DNA of 64,000 nt from Microcoleus sp. bin38.metabat.b11b12b14.051 (GTDB lineage Bacteria; Cyanobacteriota; Cyanobacteriia; Cyanobacteriales; Microcoleaceae), in NCBI RefSeq assembly GCF_013299165.1, contig NZ_JAAFKD010000001.1, positions 248,001 through 312,000 of the forward strand, given 5' to 3'. This document shows, piece by piece, positions 1 through 9,015 of the stretch (the stretch's first letter is position 1; each line of letters opens with the position of its first letter). The notes under the pieces were generated by a model. It ran no database searches, was not told the DNA's origin, and worked only from the letters and a program-made list of their open reading frames with translations. A program made the position numbers and the translations under genes.

Positions 1-125
1 ATTGACCGATCGCAAAACAGGACATCCCAAACATTCGGATCTCGGCGGTTGTATGGTTTCGGATCATAGGGGATTGAACGCTCCTCTGGGAGAGTTTCGA
101 TATCTTGTTTTTGCAGTTTTTGCAT
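1..125 (-). CDS. Partial CDS (N-terminal end), unknown product
   Basis: The first ~41 codons of a minus-strand gene are present, and the reading frame is still open at the window edge. Its ATG (123-125) overlaps the stop of the upstream ketosynthase fusion gene as TAATG, which suggests translational coupling and a shared pathway. The visible N-terminus is polar (MQKLQKQDIETLPEERS, then a PYDPKPYNRRDPNVW segment) with no signal peptide or membrane segment. I do not recognise the family from this piece. Confidence 0.6.
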   Translation of the reverse strand, partial: MQKLQKQDIETLPEERSIPYDPKPYNRRDPNVWDVLFCDRS

Positions 126-1993
126 TAGCGAATTTCCTCCAATTGCAGCAAGTATAAACGAGCGGTGACGCTAGCGGTTTTGACAATGCGTCGGGCGATA
201 TCATCGGTCATCCATTCAGCATTAATCAAATTTTCTAATTTCGCTAAATGCGACTCGTCATTCTCTCCATGATAAGCTAAAAACGATACTTGTTCGTCTT
301 GCAAACCGAGAGTTTCTTTGATTTGTTCCGCCCACTTTCGTGCTAATTTATTGCCCAATCCTTCGATGATAAACATACTACCAATTAAATCGACTGGATT
401 TTCTCGCGATGCTTGGTGGAAGATAAAAGCTGATAGGGCTTCGCTGCCGATATTCTTATCATATTCGACAATTTTTGACAAGTCGCCACCGACAGAAACA
501 TAATTTTGTTCTAGCATTTGATAGTCGCGGTGTTCGTCTTGGGCGTGGCCGATAAAAGTCGATCGCAGGCGAAAGTCAATCATGTTAGAAGCCGCGCGCG
601 CAATCCAGCGAGCTCCCTCGACAACTTGCGGGCGGAGATTGCACAGCAAAGCTTGATAGTCTTCTATGGTAAACTCTCCCCGGTACAATTTGCGGACGAT
701 GGGAACGGAACGAATGTCGCGATCGAACTTCAGCCAAATCCAGGCTAACTCCCGCAACAAATAAGCTTGTGGAGAGTTGTGTGCGGAGGGCTTAACCCTT
801 TCCAGAGGCGAAGTTTCGGAAATCTCAAGCGAGTTATAAATTGGAGAAGTCATAGATTTACTGGTGCTTTCCACAGCAGTTAACATCATGTATCCCGTTG
901 TAAACCGGCCACTTTCCGGAACAAAACAAAAGATTTTTTGCCCGGGCTGCAACTTGCTTGAATTAAACAAATCCTCTAACATTAAATAAATCGACGCGCA
1001 ACCTGTATTTCCGCGGGTGTACAAGTTGGTAAACCATTTTTCTTCTGGAATCATGCAGCCTGCTTGTTCCAGAAGTTCCACAATTTGTCCTCGGAAAAAG
1101 TGAGAGGAATAATGGCACAGCAGCCAGTCAACTTCCTGCGGACAAACTCTCCCATTTTTTATCAAGCTCAGCCAACCTTCTACCCCTAATTTCATTACAT
1201 TGTCTAGCAAGCGAATATTTTGCCGCAAGTCAAAAGCTCCGGCTGTGGCTGCATCGAGGTAGGTTGAATAATCTAGCCAGCTTTGGGTTGCTGTTTCGTT
1301 TGCTAATCCTGAATACATACAAACTGGATAGGCGTTGGCGTGGGAAATTAGCTCGATCCATTCTATTTTTAAGCTAATTCCTGAGGCGTTGGGATGGTTT
1401 TGGATCAAAAATGCTCCGGCGCCGTCGGAAAGCATCCAGCGCAGAAATTCTGTATCGAAAGGTAGGGGTTTTCCGGCTTTGACTGATGTTTCTGCTTCAA
1501 ATTTGGTGTGTTTGAACAGCCGCGAGGGGAATTCGGAGGCTACGGCGATTGCTGTTTGTTTTTTGCCGAGTTCGAGTTGAGATGTGGCGTAGTTTAAGGC
1601 GGTAACTCCGGCGCAGCAAACTCCTTGCGTTGAAACTATTTCTAGGGGAGATAATTCGGAAAGTTCGCCATGTACTGTGCTGGCAAATCCCGGTACTAAT
1701 AAGTCTGGTAAAGTGGTGGCGCAGGCTAGTAAGTCGATCGCCCCTGGTTCCAAATTTGCCTGGGCGATCGCATCCCGGACGGCAAACGCTGCCATTTGGC
1801 TGTTAGAATAGAGTGTTTGCTGCTGTTTGTCGATCGCGTAGTAGCGCTGTTTAATCCCGTTGCTGTTGAGAATGCGCTGTCTGACTCTCGAAGGGCGATC
1901 GGCAATTTTGCCCAGATACTCCTCCATCTCATCATTATTAATCGGTTTTCCCGGCAAAAATTTTCCAATCCGATTGATATAAGCGCTGTGCAT
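125..1993 (-). CDS. Ketosynthase III (FabH-like) fused to heme-oxygenase-like diiron oxidase domain
   Basis: Residues ~1-375 read as a 3-oxoacyl-ACP synthase III-type thiolase fold with a full Cys-His-Asn triad: C127 in QGVCCAGV, H294 in LLCHYSSH, N329 in TRGNTGCAS. Residues ~405-622 are a helical domain of the iron-containing redox / heme-oxygenase-like oxidase type, with E487-H488, E544 and the H575..D579..H582 cluster as likely metal ligands. KAS III enzymes condense acyl thioesters; HDO-fold enzymes do O2-dependent oxidations or C-C cleavage. One polypeptide could therefore condense and oxidise one acyl chain, but the product is unknown. The gene is coupled to the next gene by TAATG and divergent from the 2367 gene. 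At 622 aa it is about twice a normal FabH, with a linker at ~376-405 and no frameshift. Family calls are from motifs only. Confidence 0.8.
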   Translation of the reverse strand: MHSAYINRIGKFLPGKPINNDEMEEYLGKIADRPSRVRQRILNSNGIKQRYYAIDKQQQTLYSNSQMAAFAVRDAIAQANLEPGAIDLLACATTLPDLLVPGFASTVHGELSELSPLEIVSTQGVCCAGVTALNYATSQLELGKKQTAIAVASEFPSRLFKHTKFEAETSVKAGKPLPFDTEFLRWMLSDGAGAFLIQNHPNASGISLKIEWIELISHANAYPVCMYSGLANETATQSWLDYSTYLDAATAGAFDLRQNIRLLDNVMKLGVEGWLSLIKNGRVCPQEVDWLLCHYSSHFFRGQIVELLEQAGCMIPEEKWFTNLYTRGNTGCASIYLMLEDLFNSSKLQPGQKIFCFVPESGRFTTGYMMLTAVESTSKSMTSPIYNSLEISETSPLERVKPSAHNSPQAYLLRELAWIWLKFDRDIRSVPIVRKLYRGEFTIEDYQALLCNLRPQVVEGARWIARAASNMIDFRLRSTFIGHAQDEHRDYQMLEQNYVSVGGDLSKIVEYDKNIGSEALSAFIFHQASRENPVDLIGSMFIIEGLGNKLARKWAEQIKETLGLQDEQVSFLAYHGENDESHLAKLENLINAEWMTDDIARRIVKTASVTARLYLLQLEEIR

Positions 1994-2008
1994 ACCGTCA
2001 ACCTCTAA

Positions 2009-2366
2009 AAATGGTAATTTAGTCGAGTTTGCTGTGAGTTAAGTAAGTGAGTCTGAATGAATTTAACCGTAGCCCTTATTTCGTGAAACTCGCAGCAATC
2101 TCAACATTCTGCGATTGCTGCGCTACCGCCGACAATGACAGTATAGAAATTTACCGAGATACTTAAATCACGCGAGTAAATATCTAAAATTGATTGTGGT
2201 TTGTGAAGCAGCGAACTTGCAACGAGCAACCAGTTGTATTGTAGAGTCAGGGGAAATTAGACAAGTTCAGCAACAGCGGCAACAAGTAACCTGAAGCAGG
2301 GTGAAGTTTTTGCAAAAATTAAGCCAAAATATGTAACTAGAGTTCCTTCATTGCTTCCCGACTCAA
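2009..2366. other. Divergent intergenic region with 10-bp inverted repeat
   Basis: This 358-nt gap separates two divergently transcribed genes and should hold both promoters. A perfect inverted repeat CGCAGCAATC (2091-2100) / GATTGCTGCG (2113-2122) with a 12-nt loop lies inside and could be an operator or structured leader. I see no convincing -35/-10 pair and no further ORF. Confidence 0.4.
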
Positions 2367-3386
2367 ATGGATATTGCTTCGCTAGATGCTTGGTATTCTC
2401 AATCTCAACGTCGCGCCGCTGTTTCGCTGTTGATGAAACGAGTAGGCGTCACTCGCACTAGGGCTGAATGCTTTGTCAGGCTTTGGATTTACTTATCAGT
2501 GAAACAACTTCAGGAAAGCCAGCCCCGCGTCAAACCGCCGCTGGCGAAACTAGAATTGCTAGCAACAGAAGTGCAGTGCACCCACCGGGAAGCAGCAGAA
2601 CTATTTTACTCGGATTCCGATCGCGGGAGCGATCGCGCGGCCGGCATGATGTTAGATAAACTCGCAGCACTCGGATTGATCGCAAAACACTTTGACGGTA
2701 ACGCTACAGCAATTCAAATTCAACCAGTTGCAGAAATTTTAGATACCCCGCAGCCGGAAAAACCAGTAAAACTAAAATTAGATGATTTTAACCCTCGGTG
2801 CGACACCATCCCCGTCGCTAATTTACTAGCAATTAATTACAACTGGATGAACCGCAGCACTAACGCAGTTCCCTACCAAATTGCTAAAATTCTCCGCGTT
2901 TTGGCTGGAAAATATTCAAAAGGAATGGGAGTATTGCGCCGCTGCGACAACCTAAATCCTGTGGGATTTTACTTACTATATCCCACCGCAGCCGAATCAG
3001 AAGTTAATTTTTTTAACGCACCTAGTAAAAGCCTGCACTTAACTTCTGTTTCTGCTGAACTCGATCCTTTTACGATGGCACTTCCGGGAGATGAGAATTG
3101 TCAGTCAGTATTTGTCCGCAGTTGGATGATCGACCCGCAATATTTTGAAGAATACCGCGTTCTTTTCCTAGAACACATACAGCAAGTTTTAGTTGAAATG
3201 AAAAAAGATTTTCCCAATCTTTGCGATTTGCACACGCTAATGATTCACCCGATGTACGAAAAAATGAGCTTGGCTTTGGGGTTTCAAAAGACTAACAGTG
3301 ACTCTCAGTTATCTCTTTATTGGATGTATTTAGCATTGGATAGATTTTTGGCGCTCGATATCAAGGAAGCGCTAAAAAAATTGTAA
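2367..3386 (+). CDS. Hypothetical protein, winged-helix-like N-terminus
   Basis: This 339-aa soluble protein has no signal peptide or membrane segment. Residues ~1-115 are helical and resemble a winged-helix region (CTHREAAELF ... LDKLAALGLIAKHFDG). Residues ~150-339 are mixed alpha/beta and end in a MIHPMYEKMSLALGFQKT stretch reminiscent of the last strand and helix of GNAT acetyltransferases, but I see no clear acyl-CoA pyrophosphate loop. It is divergent from the ketosynthase-oxidase gene. A DNA-binding regulator with an appended domain is possible; I cannot assign a function. Confidence 0.6.
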   Translation: MDIASLDAWYSQSQRRAAVSLLMKRVGVTRTRAECFVRLWIYLSVKQLQESQPRVKPPLAKLELLATEVQCTHREAAELFYSDSDRGSDRAAGMMLDKLAALGLIAKHFDGNATAIQIQPVAEILDTPQPEKPVKLKLDDFNPRCDTIPVANLLAINYNWMNRSTNAVPYQIAKILRVLAGKYSKGMGVLRRCDNLNPVGFYLLYPTAAESEVNFFNAPSKSLHLTSVSAELDPFTMALPGDENCQSVFVRSWMIDPQYFEEYRVLFLEHIQQVLVEMKKDFPNLCDLHTLMIHPMYEKMSLALGFQKTNSDSQLSLYWMYLALDRFLALDIKEALKKL

Positions 3387-3764
3387 GTCATATTAAATAT
3401 CCGCTTCGATTCTTCGGAATGCGAGTCCGGGAGGATCTCAGTCAGGAAATTAGAAATACTTGAGATCGTTTGCGGTCGATTGATAGCAATAAGTAAGGAT
3501 ATGTGCGGACTTGGCTCCTCCCCGTGAAAGCGGACTTTCGGGCGCAAAGCTCCGTTTTTGTGATGTTAATTGACCGGACATTACAGGACAGGGAACGGGA
3601 GCATCTCATCTTTGCAAAAAGGATTTTTTTTACAGTGCGAGCTTAAGAATTCCCGTGCTATACATAGCACCAGAACTCTTGATTTACACTACAAATGCCA
3701 AACTGAGATCCTCCCTAGGGAAGAGGGAACTGTCTAAAATATCAGGAGTTACGCATCGAGCCAA

Positions 3765-3830
3765 AGAAACCGGGTTTTTTGCCGAATCTGCGGGCCCAAA
3801 CGAAAGATTTTCGTCAAAAACCCGGTTTCT
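3765..3830. repeat. Dispersed palindromic repeat, AGAAACCGGGTTT family
   Basis: Outer arms AGAAACCGGGTTTTT (from 3765) and AAAAACCCGGTTTCT (3816-3830) form a stem enclosing ~36 nt. Related copies occur at 32859-32923, 45721-45930 and 55748-55813. The element sits in a 970-nt intergenic stretch (3387-4359) in which I find no supported gene. Confidence 0.65.
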
Positions 3831-4062
3831 GACTACCCGTGCGTAAGTCCTAAATAGACAAACAAACAGATAACTCAGAGAAGACCACGACGCCATCAAT
3901 AACTCAAAAATCGCAAAAATATCTCGACGCTCATTAAATAAATGCAACATATTAACCTGAAGTTTTATTAGCGGTATATGGTGGCAAATAGCTTGAGGTC
4001 AATGTATTAATTTTAGCCGCACTTAAATTTACAAAACCATTAAAAGTAACACTAATTAAAGA

Positions 4063-4103
4063 AATATTTTGTTGTTCACACAACAAAATATTCGTGATAT
4101 AAT
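4063..4103 (+). promoter_or_regulatory. Sigma70-type promoter with overlapping inverted repeat
   Basis: A -35-like TTCACA (4075-4080) and a perfect -10 TATAAT (4098-4103) are exactly 17 nt apart. A perfect 13-bp inverted repeat (4063-4075 and 4080-4092, loop TCAC) overlaps the -35 and most of the spacer, where a repressor would compete with RNA polymerase. It faces the dioxygenase gene starting at 4360 and would give a leader of ~250 nt. A weaker TTGACA (4223-4228) with a small inverted repeat TCTCA..TGAGA lies closer to the gene and may be a second start. Confidence 0.55.
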
Positions 4104-4359
4104 GACCAGGTTTGTTAACGTTTTTTTATGCTTGCCAGATCGAGAGTTCCCTTCGTAAGCGATCTAGAAATGAAAGCAATCACAGTGTATATTTTTTCAA
4201 TTGTTTTACCTTCACGATAGCGTTGACAGTCTCATATTGTGAGATAGGGTTGGCAGCTACAATCATCAATATTTACTCAGTCTTGCTGTAATTAAAGACT
4301 GATTAAACTTCCAAGGTGCAAGCTACAATGACGGATTTACCACCAAAATACCGCAAACT

Positions 4360-5304
4360 ATGAACAACATCCTGATTCAAAAATCGGAAAAATTCTGGTA
4401 CAAGCTTGCCAATTATTTTCTCAGAAACTATCGATGCCTGATTCAAGACCCCCGACTGTTTTTGATGGGAAAGTTCGCTCGTTTCGAGATTGTACGCGAC
4501 TGGGCGGCGATGTTGTTGAAGCATCCAACTCAATCTCCCGAAATCAGTCAAGAACACCCTTCAATTTTGGGAGAATTAGATGTATGTGCGATCGCCTCAA
4601 CTATCGAAAGAGACAGTTGCTATCAAGGTCTCCAGCTACCTGAAGGCGTAGTTCAAGAACTTGTGAAATTTGCCAGTTCTACCGTTGGCTACATTAACAG
4701 AGATACCCAGCGTCCTTGGCGGTGCACAGGAACAGAACAAGTCCGTGTGGACTTACCTAAAAATGCCCGCGTTTGCAGCTATATGAGCAACGGAAAACTG
4801 TCTTCAACCCTGAAAAAGCTGGAAAAAGACCCCGGCATACTGGCTGTTGCAGCTAAATTTCTAGGTGCCGAACCAGTACACCTCGGAAGCGAAATATCGT
4901 GGAGTTTCCCGGTTCCAGCAGAAAACCACGTGCAGCAACGCCAAGCGGCCCAAGTATTTCACTACGATTTAGACGACTATCGGTTCATTAAGTTTTTTTT
5001 CTACCTTACCGATGTCGATATGTCTAGCGGGCCGCACACTTACGTTTCGGGATCTCACAAAGGCAAAAAGTTGCTGCACCAAGTTATAGGTACGCGATGT
5101 GCAGACATTGACGACGAAAAGCTCGTTGAGTTGTACGGCGAGCAAAATGTGGTGAATATCTGCGGGAAAGCTGGTTTTGGGTTTGTCGAAAATCCTCTTT
5201 GCTTTCACCGGGGAACGCAGCCAACTGAGAAACCGCGCTTGATGCTGCAAATAGAGTATACCGTTAACGACTACGGCAACATTCACGAGGCATTGGGTTA
5301 CTAA
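4360..5304 (+). CDS. Phytanoyl-CoA dioxygenase (PhyH) family protein
   Basis: This 314-aa protein has the Fe(II)/2-oxoglutarate facial triad: H201 and D203 in FHYDLDD, and H283 in CFHRGTQ, followed by R293 (KPRLML), which would bind the 2-oxoglutarate carboxylate. The segment LTDVDMSSGPHTYVSGSHKG is characteristic of PhyH-like hydroxylases. Members hydroxylate lipids, secondary metabolites or free amino acids, so the substrate cannot be told from sequence. The N-terminal ~80 residues are a variable helical part. It stands alone on its strand, behind the promoter at 4063-4103 and convergent with murJ. Confidence 0.8.
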   Translation: MNNILIQKSEKFWYKLANYFLRNYRCLIQDPRLFLMGKFARFEIVRDWAAMLLKHPTQSPEISQEHPSILGELDVCAIASTIERDSCYQGLQLPEGVVQELVKFASSTVGYINRDTQRPWRCTGTEQVRVDLPKNARVCSYMSNGKLSSTLKKLEKDPGILAVAAKFLGAEPVHLGSEISWSFPVPAENHVQQRQAAQVFHYDLDDYRFIKFFFYLTDVDMSSGPHTYVSGSHKGKKLLHQVIGTRCADIDDEKLVELYGEQNVVNICGKAGFGFVENPLCFHRGTQPTEKPRLMLQIEYTVNDYGNIHEALGY

Positions 5305-5467
5305 CTTTTTCCACCTCGCAAATCCCTAAGTCTTGTCTGTATATCGAGACTTAAGTGGGAGGAACAACAAATAATACAGACACAGCAAGCTTGAGCGCGA
5401 TCGATATTTGAGGTTTAATGAGGCGGATTTACAGATAGCCTAAAACTCCAGCGTCCGGTTTTCCGAT

Positions 5468-7084
5468 TTACTTTCTCCCAAAACGGCCGCCAATGCGATC
5501 GACAAACATATCAACTTCCGGCAACTTCATCTGATTGACAAAAAGGGCAAAAACTCCCAACCCTACGACACTTGATACAATCAACTGCACTACTTGAATT
5601 ATCACACCTTCAGTACCCAAAAATATTTGACAGCAGCGCAGAGTAGCCAAAGCAGCGAAAGCAGTCAGAGAACTACCCGAAGCCAACCCTAAAAACGGCA
5701 AACTCCACTCCCCCCAAGGCAGACCCCCCAGCTTTTTATCTAATAGGTATAAAAACATAATCATCGAAACCAAATTCACTCCCACCGTCGCCAGAACTAA
5801 TCCCGGCGCACCGAAAGCTCCTACTAGCAAATAATCCAGCAGTCCGTTCAAAAAGATATTGATAATACTGACCCTAAAAGGCGTATTTCCGTCTCCCAAA
5901 GCGTAAAATACCCGCACCAAAACGTCGCGGCCCAAATAAACAAACATTCCAATACTGTAAGCCATCAATACCGGGGTTACAAACTGCGAGGCTGACTGAT
6001 TAAAAGCATAGCGTTCGTAAACAACGCGGACGAGCGGCCCGGCAAGTGTTACCATTAAAGCACTTAGTGGCAGCATCGTCAGCGCGCTCAAAATTAAAGC
6101 TTGACGAATTTTATCTTTTAATTCCGGCCAGTCTTCGGGATCTGTAAGGCGAGAAAAAATTGGTAAAAACGGCACTAAAATTACATTAGAAATGATGCCT
6201 AGAGGAGTCATGACTAACAAGCCTGCATAGCCCATAGCAGACGCCGCTTGAGGGATGTAGGATGCGAAAAACAAATCTGTATAAACATTAATTTGCAGCA
6301 TTCCCGAGGATAAGGTAGCAGGAAGCATCACCTTCATTACTTCTTGTACTCCGGGGCGCTTAAAATTAAACCGCAAACGCAATTTTCCCAAGCCCGCGCG
6401 CCACTGCGCCACCAGTTGCACCAACCACTGCAAAACTGCTCCCGCCAAAGTTCCCCAAGCTAACACTAAGCCACCAATTACTGCGTATTGCGGCTGAGTT
6501 ATTTTGTCTCCGAGTTGGAGTGCGAGAACCCCCAAACCGCCGACAAGTGCAATGCTAGAAAATAAAGGGCTGATCGAAGGCAGCCAGTACATATCGGCGG
6601 CGTTGAGAGTACCGAAACCAATGCCGATCAAGCCGGAAAGCAATGCCATCGGCGCCATAATCCGAAATTGTTGGACGGCAATTGCTTTGATTTCAAAACC
6701 TTGGGGTGTTCTATTTAATCCCGGTGCTACCAAATCGATCAGCGGATCTGCAAAAATAATTAAAGCGACTGTTACCAACAACAAGATCCCACCAACTAAG
6801 GTGGTGATTGTTTCTACTAAGGGTGCTGCTTCTTTTTGCTCGCGGCGGGATAAAACGCTGACTATGGAGCTGTGAAAGGGGCCGTTAATGCCTCCGAGCA
6901 AAATAAATAAGAAACCGGGGATGACATAGGCGTAGTTGTAGGCATCGACGGCGACACCGACTCCAAAGGCTGCTGCGATCGCAATTTGGCGTACCAATCC
7001 AAAGACTTTGCTAATCAGAGTGGCGACTGCGACAATGCCGGCAATCCCTGCTAGGGAACGAGAGGGCTTCTGGGTTTCAGACAC
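5468..7084 (-). CDS. murJ: Lipid II flippase MurJ
   Basis: This 538-aa polytopic membrane protein has about 14 hydrophobic segments. The N-terminus (AGIAGIVAVATLISKVFGLVRQIAIAAAFG) and the following YNYAYVIPGFLFILLGGINGPF are typical of the MurJ/MviN family of the MOP superfamily. MurJ moves lipid II across the plasma membrane for peptidoglycan synthesis. Length matches cyanobacterial MurJ. The ATG is at 7082-7084. It is a single gene, convergent with the PhyH gene. Confidence 0.93.
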   Translation of the reverse strand: MSETQKPSRSLAGIAGIVAVATLISKVFGLVRQIAIAAAFGVGVAVDAYNYAYVIPGFLFILLGGINGPFHSSIVSVLSRREQKEAAPLVETITTLVGGILLLVTVALIIFADPLIDLVAPGLNRTPQGFEIKAIAVQQFRIMAPMALLSGLIGIGFGTLNAADMYWLPSISPLFSSIALVGGLGVLALQLGDKITQPQYAVIGGLVLAWGTLAGAVLQWLVQLVAQWRAGLGKLRLRFNFKRPGVQEVMKVMLPATLSSGMLQINVYTDLFFASYIPQAASAMGYAGLLVMTPLGIISNVILVPFLPIFSRLTDPEDWPELKDKIRQALILSALTMLPLSALMVTLAGPLVRVVYERYAFNQSASQFVTPVLMAYSIGMFVYLGRDVLVRVFYALGDGNTPFRVSIINIFLNGLLDYLLVGAFGAPGLVLATVGVNLVSMIMFLYLLDKKLGGLPWGEWSLPFLGLASGSSLTAFAALATLRCCQIFLGTEGVIIQVVQLIVSSVVGLGVFALFVNQMKLPEVDMFVDRIGGRFGRK

Positions 7085-7232
7085 AAATGGTTACAAACGC
7101 TAGTGCTAAAAGGCTTCACTAATTTTAATAGCAAATCTGGAAAATCATAACATGAATTCAGAAATTTTCTTGGTGCCTGGGTTTTGTGCTATGATTTTTT
7201 GGCGTTGATTCGCTGTAGTAACTACCAATTTA

Positions 7233-7359
7233 AAAAATATTGCTACAATTCTTAATCTCAGACAAATTATCTTTCATTTGCATAACCACCCGCCGGACAC
7301 TCCACCGTGCCGTTTCCTTACAAATGAAATCCTCTAATTTCGGCAGTAGCAATATTTTT
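7233..7359. repeat. 127-nt nested inverted-repeat element
   Basis: Outer arms AAAAATATTGCTAC (7233-7246) and GTAGCAATATTTTT (7346-7359) are perfect 14-bp complements. Inside lie TTTCATTTG (7272-7280) and CAAATGAAA (7321-7329). The element fills much of the 7085-7408 gap just upstream of the GST gene. It could be a structured leader or a tiny non-autonomous element; no target duplication is visible. Confidence 0.5.
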
Positions 7360-7414
7360 GATAACTGGTATCACTATCAAAATTTTAGTAGTTTGACTGT
7401 TAGGAGATTTGATT

Positions 7415-8077
7415 TTGCTGAAATTTTATTCTAATCCGCTGTCCACCAATGCTCGCCGCGTCTGGATTGCTTTGCTGGAAAAAGAGATTGAGTTTGAATT
7501 AGTATCGCTGAAATTAAACGGCGATCAGTTTCAACCGGATTTTTGGGCAATTAGCCCTTTCCACCACGTTCCGGTTTTGGCTGATGGGGATTTTAATATA
7601 ATAGAAACTCTGGCTATTCTTGATTATCTGGAAGCTAAGTATCCTGCGATCCCCCTATTACCGCAAAATGCTCGGGATTTGGCGATCGTCCGCATGGTAC
7701 AAATGGTTACAGTCAACGAATTGACACCAGCGCTGAGTCCCTTTGTCCGCCAGAGTTTCGGCGGCGCTGGCGAACCCGAGAAGCTGGAAAAAGCTGGACA
7801 GCAAGTGGCGACGGTACTGAGCTTTTTTGAGGAGTTGTTGGGCGATCGACCTTTTTTTGGCAGCAGCAGCGCGATTACCCTCGCAGATGTGGTGGCGGGT
7901 GTTTCCGTGATTTGGCTGCCCGAGTTAGGCCTGTCGTTGGACAATTACCCCAAATTGCAAGCTTGGGGCGATCGCTTAAATTCCCGCCCTTCTTGGCAAC
8001 AAACACAAGCCAGTCCCGAATTGGTGGAAGCTTTTAAGGCGCAGATGAAACAGTTGATGAAAGGTCAAAAAAGTTAG
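7415..8077 (+). CDS. Glutathione S-transferase family protein
   Basis: The N-terminal thioredoxin-like domain (LKFYSNPLSTNARRVWIALLEK, HHVPVLADGDFNIIETLAILDYLEAKYP) carries the cis-Pro VPVL and the ETLAI glutathione-binding element. An all-helical C-terminal domain follows. Such enzymes conjugate or transfer glutathione, or isomerise substrates. I chose the TTG at 7415 because AGGAG (7402-7406) stands 8 nt before it; an in-frame TTG at 7409 is too close to that site. About 220 residues fits the family. Substrate is unknown. Confidence 0.85.
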   Translation: MLKFYSNPLSTNARRVWIALLEKEIEFELVSLKLNGDQFQPDFWAISPFHHVPVLADGDFNIIETLAILDYLEAKYPAIPLLPQNARDLAIVRMVQMVTVNELTPALSPFVRQSFGGAGEPEKLEKAGQQVATVLSFFEELLGDRPFFGSSSAITLADVVAGVSVIWLPELGLSLDNYPKLQAWGDRLNSRPSWQQTQASPELVEAFKAQMKQLMKGQKS

Positions 8078-8148
8078 CCTTTGAATGATTAAATCAATCA
8101 TTGAATCAAGACCAACGATCGTCAATAAATATCTTGCAAAAATAGTTA

Positions 8149-8215
8149 GGACGGGCAAGATGCCCGTCCCACAAGAAAAAATGATTTTTGTGGAATGGGC
8201 TCTCCGGCCCGTCCC
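8149..8215. repeat. Dispersed hairpin repeat (GGGCAAGATGCCC family)
   Basis: This imperfect palindrome contains CGGGCAAGATGCCCG and a partner half ending GGGCTCTCCGGCCCGTCC. It is a diverged relative of the perfect element at 54137-54201. A run of ACTAATG-type heptamers (about 8250-8290) follows, up to the sfsA start. Confidence 0.6.
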
Positions 8216-8286
8216 CAAATTATATAAAAAGGACTTTTGTAATCTTTTCTAATGACTAATGACTAATAACTAATGACCAATAACTA

Positions 8287-9009
8287 ATGAACGAATTAAT
8301 TTACAAATATCCACCACTTTTACCCGGAACTCTCATCAAGCGATACAAGCGATTTTTCGCCGAAATCGAACTAGATTCGGGAGAAATTATCACCGCCCAC
8401 TGTCCGAATACCGGCCCGATGACTGGTGTTTTGATTCCGGGAAATCCAGTGCTGGTATCTCCCAGTGACAATCCTAAACGCAAGTTAGCTTATACTTGGG
8501 AATTAATTAAAGTTTACGACACTGTGCCAACTTGGGTGGGAGTTAATACTGGGCTGCCAAATCGAGTAATTAAATTAGCTTTGGAGTTGCGATTGTTTCC
8601 CGAGTTGGGCAACTACAGTTTAATTAAGCCGGAAGTTGTTTATGGGAAAGATAAAAAAAGTCGAGTTGATTTTTGGCTGACTGGTGGGGAAAAACCGATT
8701 TTTCTGGAAGTCAAAAATACAACTTGGGTCAAAGATACATTGGCTTTATTTCCCGATACGGTGACGGAGAGGGGACAGAAGCATTTGAGAGAATTGATTG
8801 AGGTGGTGCGGCAGGGTTCGAGGGCTGTAATGCTGTATTTTATTAATCGTGGAGATTGTAGTGATTTTGCTCCCGGGGATAGTGCCGATCGCCTTTACGG
8901 AGAATTGTTCAGACAAGCCATGAGTGAAGGTGTGGAAGTTTTGCCTTGCCGGTTTGACGTAACGCCAGAAGGTGTGCGGTATTTGGGCTTAGCAAAACTG
9001 GATGTGTGA
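8287..9009 (+). CDS. sfsA: SfsA, DNA-binding/nuclease protein
   Basis: The 240-aa length and the blocks LIKRYKRFFAEIELDSGEII, AHCPNTGPM and the PD-(D/E)XK-like SRVDFWL ... IFLEVKNTTW identify SfsA. The family was named for stimulating sugar fermentation genes in E. coli and has a nuclease-like core; the D..EVK residues are intact here. It is convergent with the lipoprotein gene, with only 6 nt between the stops. Confidence 0.92.
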   Translation: MNELIYKYPPLLPGTLIKRYKRFFAEIELDSGEIITAHCPNTGPMTGVLIPGNPVLVSPSDNPKRKLAYTWELIKVYDTVPTWVGVNTGLPNRVIKLALELRLFPELGNYSLIKPEVVYGKDKKSRVDFWLTGGEKPIFLEVKNTTWVKDTLALFPDTVTERGQKHLRELIEVVRQGSRAVMLYFINRGDCSDFAPGDSADRLYGELFRQAMSEGVEVLPCRFDVTPEGVRYLGLAKLDV

Positions 9010-9015
9010 GACTTG

